The position numbers and the translations under genes are program-made. From Desulfobacteraceae bacterium (GTDB lineage Bacteria; Desulfobacterota; Desulfobacteria; Desulfobacterales; UBA11574), in the NCBI GenBank assembly GCA_013203195.1, contig JABMQM010000397.1:1-6685 (forward strand): a stretch of DNA of 6,685 nt, read 5' to 3'. Under the pieces are notes generated by a model. The model ran no database searches and was not told where the DNA came from. It saw only the letters and a list, made by a program, of their open reading frames with translations. Numbering within the stretch: the first letter of the stretch is position 1; every line of letters begins with the position of its first letter. Positions 1 to 4,600 of the stretch are shown here, in pieces.

Positions 1-217
1 AATTAAGGTTTTACAAGAAGAAATTAGTGAAAACACGCTTTCTATAGTTGTTTGTGTGGAACACATGCTCTTTAAAAAGCTGTTACTTAGTGGCAAATTG
101 TTCAAGTTGCCGTCAAGCCCAATTCATTGCATCGTTAGATTTAACGCGGCTTTGTGCCAAATGACCATAGCTTAAAACTGTGTTGGTCAGCCCTTATGAA
201 ATAATCAGAAAGGTAGA

Positions 218-233
218 CTGTCCGGCCGGACAG
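218..233. promoter_or_regulatory. Perfect 16-bp palindrome, possible operator
   Basis: The sequence CTGTCCGGCCGGACAG is exactly its own reverse complement, and the symmetry ends at A217/A234. It is a GC-rich island in an AT-rich leader, about 100 bp upstream of the J-protein start. Such dyads are typical of dimeric repressor operators, but the same form could be a REP-like element or a small cruciform. There is no T-tract after it, so it is not an intrinsic terminator. The palindrome is seen directly; a regulatory role is inference. Confidence 0.45.
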
Positions 234-304
234 AAAGAAGAGGTCTAATTGAAATATTTTTTGCAATTTGCGTAGCAATAGTGATATTGAATAACAGCTT
301 AGCC

Positions 305-320
305 ACCAAGGCACGAAGGA
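305..320 (+). repeat. Short ACCAAGG/ACGAAGG direct repeat
   Basis: Two 8-nt units, ACCAAGGC and ACGAAGGA, stand in tandem immediately before the J-protein leader. Sequences of this ACCAAGGC type recur between genes in many environmental bacterial genomes, so this may be the edge of a dispersed repeat. The second unit also supplies AAGGA (316-320), the only purine-rich Shine-Dalgarno candidate for the start at 336. Its 15-nt spacing is longer than optimal. Confidence 0.4.
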
Positions 321-335
321 CTAAATAAATATATC

Positions 336-1139
336 ATGGAATCAAAAGACTATTATCAGATCTTAGAGGTAGACTCCAAGGCCGATCAGAAGCAAATCAA
401 GGGAGCATACCGGCACCTGGCCTTTCAATACCACCCGGACCGCAACAGGGAAGACCCGCAAAGTGCTGAAAAGATGAAAAGGATTAACGAGGCGTACGCT
501 GTCCTTTCAGACCCGCAAAAAAAGAGTCAATATGATGCAATGAAGCAGCAGTTCGGATCTTCGGCCCACAGTCAGTTTAGAAAAAGTTACTCTGAACAGG
601 ATATTTTCAGCGGTTCAGATGTTCACCACATCTTTGAAGAAATGTCCAAGGCATTTGGGTTGAGAGGTTTTGACGATATTTTTAAGGAATTTTATGGTCC
701 GGAGTACCGGACTTTTGAATTTAAAAAATCAGGAATTGCCGGTGGGGGGTTCTTTTTTTTCGGCCGCTTGGGGCGCGGCGGTCATCCTAAAATGCAACTT
801 CCTTTGGGGGAGACGCTGGGCAAACTCTCTCGATTTGTTTTGAAACAAATCAGCGGCGCCGCATTCCCCGAAAAAGGGGCCGACACTAACGATGTCATTC
901 GACTAACCCCCCAGGACGCTCTCAAAGGGGGGCCTTATGCTTACTTTCATAAGAAAAAGTCTAAAAAGCTGGTTGTTAAAATCCCACCGGCCGTCAGGGA
1001 GGGGCAGAAAATCCGACTTGCCGGAATGGGTGAGGCCGGCAAAGACGGCGGCGAGCCCGGCGATCTGTATTTGACAGTCAAAATCAAAAAACCGCTGATG
1101 CAGCAAATGAAGAATTTAATTTCCGGCATCCGCAAATAG
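336..1139 (+). CDS. J-domain co-chaperone with one DnaJ C-terminal domain (class B-like, no zinc finger)
   Basis: Probably a cytoplasmic Hsp40-type co-chaperone that delivers clients to an Hsp70 (DnaK) and stimulates its ATPase. Residues 1-68 are a full J domain: DYYQILEV start, helix II with KGAYRHLAFQY, the invariant HPD at 33-35, and INEAYAVLSDPQKKSQYD closing it. Residues 90-130 resemble the D-I-F linker seen in this family, and 133-150 are a short Gly/Phe/Arg-rich stretch. Residues about 183-253 form one DnaJ CTD (IRLTPQDALKGG, then VKIPPAVREGQKIRLAGMG and GEPGDLYLTVKI). There are no CxxCxGxG zinc-finger repeats and no second CTD, so at 267 residues it is shorter than CbpA or DnaJ. A basic tail follows. 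The ATG at 336 starts directly at the J domain; AAGGA lies 15 nt upstream, so translation may be modest. It lies alone, with no dnaK or grpE beside it, so the specific Hsp70 partner is unknown. A G6 tract followed closely by a T8 tract (744-760) encodes the Gly/Phe stretch. Confidence 0.93.
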   Translation: MESKDYYQILEVDSKADQKQIKGAYRHLAFQYHPDRNREDPQSAEKMKRINEAYAVLSDPQKKSQYDAMKQQFGSSAHSQFRKSYSEQDIFSGSDVHHIFEEMSKAFGLRGFDDIFKEFYGPEYRTFEFKKSGIAGGGFFFFGRLGRGGHPKMQLPLGETLGKLSRFVLKQISGAAFPEKGADTNDVIRLTPQDALKGGPYAYFHKKKSKKLVVKIPPAVREGQKIRLAGMGEAGKDGGEPGDLYLTVKIKKPLMQQMKNLISGIRK

Positions 1140-1255
1140 ATCCTTTTATATCTCTCACCCCGATGGAATAACAACCAAACTTAATTCCACCCCAGTGAAA
1201 TACGCTTCGCTGTCACTGACGTGAATTGCACAAGGCAGGTTGGGCAGGCAGAGCT

Positions 1256-1271
1256 CACAGAGTACACAGAG
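1256..1271 (+). repeat. CACAGAG direct repeat (dispersed-repeat type)
   Basis: CACAGAG occurs at 1256-1262 and again at 1265-1271, giving a 9-nt period (CACAGAGTA, CACAGAGAA). On the minus strand this reads TCTCTGTGTACTCTGTGA, a pattern I associate with short intergenic repeats in Desulfobacterota and other environmental bacteria. Membership of such a family is inference from general familiarity. The repeat itself is plain in the sequence. Confidence 0.5.
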
Positions 1272-1316
1272 AAAAATAACTATCATTTTTCATTTCGGCC
1301 GAAGCTGAAAAGCAAA

Positions 1317-1358
1317 CCGCACAAAAAACTGTGCAGGCCGCACAAATTTTTGTGCGTA
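1317..1358. repeat. Tandem pair of 21-nt palindromic units
   Basis: Two adjacent 21-nt units (1317-1337 and 1338-1358) both begin CCGCACAAA and each folds on itself. The first pairs GCACA (1319-1323) with TGTGC (1330-1334). The second contains CGCACAAATTTTTGTGCG (1339-1356), which is symmetric except for its central bases. Their two-turn spacing would suit a pair of sites for a dimeric DNA-binding protein on one face of the helix. Two small RNA hairpins or a miniature repeat element are alternatives. Neither hairpin is followed by a T-run, so they are not typical terminators. Confidence 0.5.
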
Positions 1359-1507
1359 ATCCTTGTTGCTTTAATTTTCCAAAACACCATCCTGTATCAA
1401 TTCCAGCATTCAAGCCCTCCGGCAAAATCCTCTGCAACTACCATGGAATAAGGGTTTCTCCGAAAAAGCATTATCTATCATGGAAATAGATGTTTAGAAA
1501 ATAGCTT

Positions 1508-1536
1508 TTGGCATAGTTGTTGCCAGTAACTAGTGT
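1508..1536 (+). promoter_or_regulatory. Possible sigma-70-type promoter for the large gene
   Basis: TTGGCA at 1508-1513 matches the -35 consensus at five of six bases. TAGTGT at 1531-1536 keeps the important first, second and last bases of the -10 box, with a 17-nt spacer. TGGCA (1509-1513) and TGCCA (1521-1525) form an inverted repeat overlapping the -35, which could be an operator. The start codon would lie about 60 nt downstream of transcription. The -10 match is weak, so this is only a candidate. Confidence 0.25.
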
Positions 1537-1593
1537 AAACGCGCTAGCTAAAACAATTTTTTCTATGCCGCAATTTCAATTATGAATCCGCAC

Positions 1594-1599
1594 GGAGGG
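1594..1599 (+). promoter_or_regulatory. Shine-Dalgarno of the large secreted protein gene
   Basis: GGAGGG lies 5 nt before the ATG at 1605, a near-ideal ribosome binding site. It fixes the start of the reading frame, which is confirmed by the signal peptide beginning at that ATG. Confidence 0.85.
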
Positions 1600-1604
1600 A
1601 AGCC

Positions 1605-1676
1605 ATGTTACGTAAGATGATCTGTCTCTTAGCCGTCCTGTTTATCATTGCTGCCATTGCTGCTCCGGTCTATGCC
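1605..1676 (+). other. Sec signal peptide
   Basis: Residues 1-24 show a short basic N-region (MLRK), a long hydrophobic core (about residues 6-20) and a V-Y-A site before Ser25, matching the AXA-type rule of signal peptidase I. Cys7 lies within the hydrophobic core with no lipobox context, so a lipoprotein is unlikely. No twin-arginine motif is present. Confidence 0.88.
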
Positions 1677-4600
1677 AGTGGCCAAACCGTATTTGGTCCA
1701 AAGCTTCTTATAATTAACAGGTGGCATGTCCACGCTTCCTTTCACAGGTTCAGGGCAGATAAGGCCGAAGATGGAATAATCACTATAACGAAGAATACGT
1801 TGAACAAGAAGATCCGGGGAGGATTGCTTCTTTTGAACGGGAGGGATATTCCTATTCGGAAATTTTTGCGTGGAGGCGAGACTGTATTTGAAACAAGGGT
1901 CAAATTGCAATCCAAAAACCGTTTGATGGTCTTTTTCAGGGGAACTCCCGGAGCATCAATCACAATAAAGATCAGAAAAGAGAAGCCCGGGCCCCCGATT
2001 CAGGTCGATATTGCGGGCGATCCCGAAGTAATCAAGCAGGGTGAGTCCAGCATCCTCACATGGACTTCCGGCCATGCCAAGCAAGTTAGCATCGACCAGG
2101 GCATCGGGAGTATGCCCCGGAACGGCTCTGTTGAAGTCTCCCCGACTGAAACCACTACTTACACTATCACGGCCCAACGCAACAAATGGACGGTTACGGA
2201 TTCGGTCACGGTCACCGTTATCAACAGCCCGCCGATTGCAGAACCTCAAACCGTGACCTTGAATGAAGATACTGCCGTTTCCATTACCCTTTTTGCTTCG
2301 GATGTGGACGAAGACACGCTAACTTACCAAGTGGTGGCCGGCGTGAGCAACGGGAGTCTCTCAGGCACACCTCCCAACCTGACATACACACCCAATGCCG
2401 ATTATTACGGTTCGGATTCATTTACATTCAAGGCGAATGACGGGAAAGATGATTCCGGGCCTACCACAGTCAGCATTACCGTACATCCTGTCAATGACCC
2501 ACCCGTCGCCGTCGATGATACCGTCACCACGGACGAGGACCTTACCGTAACCACTGGCGATGTCCTCTCCAATGACACGGATGTGGACGGTGATACTTTG
2601 ACTGTTTCCTCATTCACTCAGCCTGCAAATGGCACCGTGGTTAACAACGGCAATGGCTCTTTCTCCTATACTCCAAACTCCAACTTCAACGGCACTGACA
2701 GTTTTTCTTACACTCTCAATGACGGGAAAGGCGGTACGGATACTGCAATAATCGTTATCACCATCAAAGCAGTAAATGACGCACCGATTGCAAACGACCA
2801 GTCAATCACGCTTAATGAAGATGACTCACTAGCAATAACCTTAACCGGTTCTGATATTGACGGCGACTCTCTAATATACCAGATAATTGGCGTCCCGTCC
2901 CACGGCATGCTTTCCGGAACCGCGCCCAATCTAACATACAACCCTGCGGAAAATTACAACGGAAGCGATTCATTCACATTCAAAGTAAATGACGGCTCTG
3001 CGGATTCAGATCCGGCCACGATGACAATTGCTGTAAGCCCCGTCAACGATGCTCCGATGGCCGATGCAGGGCTGGATCAAACAGTTTTCAGGGGTGATAC
3101 GGCCGTATTGGACGGCAGCGGGTCCGGTGATATCGATGGAGACGTTTTGACCTATCTGTGGTCGTTTATATCTGTTCCACCAGGAAGCACTGCATCCATT
3201 ACCGATCCTACCCTGGTCAACCCCGGCTTTGTGCCGGACGTTTCCGGGACCTATGAGATTCAGCTCACGGTAAATGACGGCACGCCGGCAAGCGCCGCCG
3301 ATACAATCACAATCACAGCAAATCCGCGCATGGTTCAGGTGCCTGGTGTTGTCAATCTCACCCAAACTGATGCGGAAACGGCAATTCTTGTGAAAGAGCT
3401 AACAATAGGTGCGATCGACACGGAAAACAACGATACCGTGTCCGCAGATCATGTTGTCAGCCAGAATCCTTTGGCAGGAACTTATATTGAGGAAGGCTCC
3501 CCTGTTGATTTGGTCGTTTCCCTGGGGCCTGCCGTGCCATTACCTCCTGTTGTCAGCATCTCAGCAGCCCCGAATATGATACAAATTGGGGGATCAGCCA
3601 CGCTTAACTGGAGTTCTGCCGATGCAACCAGTTGTTTTATTGAGCCTGAAATCGGGAGCGTGCCTGTGAACGGCGCTACTACTGTCTCACCAACAGCGAC
3701 CACCACTTATACCATCACGGTTACCGGCCCGAATGGTTCAGACGGTGCCCAGGTAGTCGTTGCCGTGCTGGGCAACCCGGAATCTTTACCGGAAGGTTCT
3801 TTTGGTGCGCAGTATGAGGATCTGGTTCCTCCGGATGCTACGGTGGCAGAGTACGATGCCAAACGGTTCTCATTGATAACAGGGCTTGTTCTCTCCCCAG
3901 GCGGTGACCCTGTATCAAATGTTGCGGTTACCATCCACAGCCACCCTGAATACGGTACTGCCGCAACAGGTGCCGACGGACGTTTTTCGATTCCGATAGA
4001 AGGCGGAACGACTTTTACCATGGTCTATCAAAAAGACGGCCTGATCCCTGCCCAGCGTAAGGTCTATGTCCCCTGGAACGACACTGCCATTGCTGAAACC
4101 GTTCAAATGATATCCCAGGATCCTGTTGCCACAGCCGTGACGTTTGACGGCGACCCTGAAACCGTCATCACTCACCAGAGCACGGAATTTGCCGATGAAT
4201 TCGGCAGCCGCTCTGCAACCATGGTGTTTGCCGGCGACAACCATGCCTATTTGGTCGATGAAGACGGCAATGATGTTCATGAACTGACCACAATTACCAC
4301 CCGCGCCACCGAGTTCACCACGCCGGAGTCCATGCCGGCCAAGTTGCCTCCTAATTCAGCTTATACCTACTGTGTTGAACTGGGTGTGGACGGAGCCCAA
4401 AGAGTCCGTTTTGCAAAGCCGGTTATCACTTGGGTCGACAATTTCCTTGGCTTTGATGTGGGAGAGATTGTTCCTGTGGGATATTACGACAGAGATAAGG
4501 GTGAATGGATACCCTCTGACAACGGCGTGGTAGTAAAACTCTTGGATACCAACACTGACGGCATCGTCGATGCCCTGGATGCCGACGGCGATGACCTGCC

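Larger units (their letters stand above)
1..335. other. Upstream non-coding region, no convincing gene
   Basis: This stretch is AT-richer by eye than the genes that follow. Frame 2 is open from base 2 to a TAA at 173-175 (57 codons, reading IKVLQEEISENTLS at its left end) with no start inside the window before an ATG at 65. It could be the 3' end of a gene entering from the left, but its second half looks unlike protein and I recognise no family. Downstream of it lie the palindrome at 218-233 and the short repeat at 305-320. A weak sigma-70-like pair is TTGCAA at 261-266 and TATTGA at 285-290 (18-nt spacer), too poor to call a promoter. No tRNA, rRNA or sigma-32-type promoter was seen. Confidence 0.6.
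1140..1604. other. 465-bp intergenic spacer with small repeats
   Basis: No gene is supported here. The 76-codon frame at 1221-1451 and its antisense partner translate the CACAGAG and GCACAAA repeats and show no family signature. An inverted repeat CAGTGA (1193-1198) / TCACTG (1213-1218) has a 14-nt loop and no T-tract, so it is a poor terminator for the J-protein gene. A weak AT hairpin lies at 1473-1491 (ATCTAT/ATAGAT). The other elements (1256-1271, 1317-1358, 1508-1536, 1594-1599) are listed separately. GGCATAG (1510-1516) and CTATGCC (1563-1569) are exact reverse complements and could pair in a leader transcript. Confidence 0.6.

Noticed and set aside
134..146. GTTAGAT/ATTTAAC considered as an integron attC core
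   Set aside because: The two motifs overlap and no paired inner sites or folded attC structure can be found around them.
1193..1218. CAGTGA/TCACTG inverted repeat as the J-protein terminator
   Set aside because: The stem is only 6 bp with a 14-nt loop and no T-tract follows.
1221..1451. 76-codon forward frame between the two genes, and the antisense frame at 1255-1437
   Set aside because: They translate short DNA repeats and palindromes, have no good ribosome binding site and show no domain or membrane pattern.
332..1485. TATCATGGAA present at 332-341 and 1476-1485 as a meaningful direct repeat
   Set aside because: Ten bases including a start codon context can match by chance and the flanks do not align.
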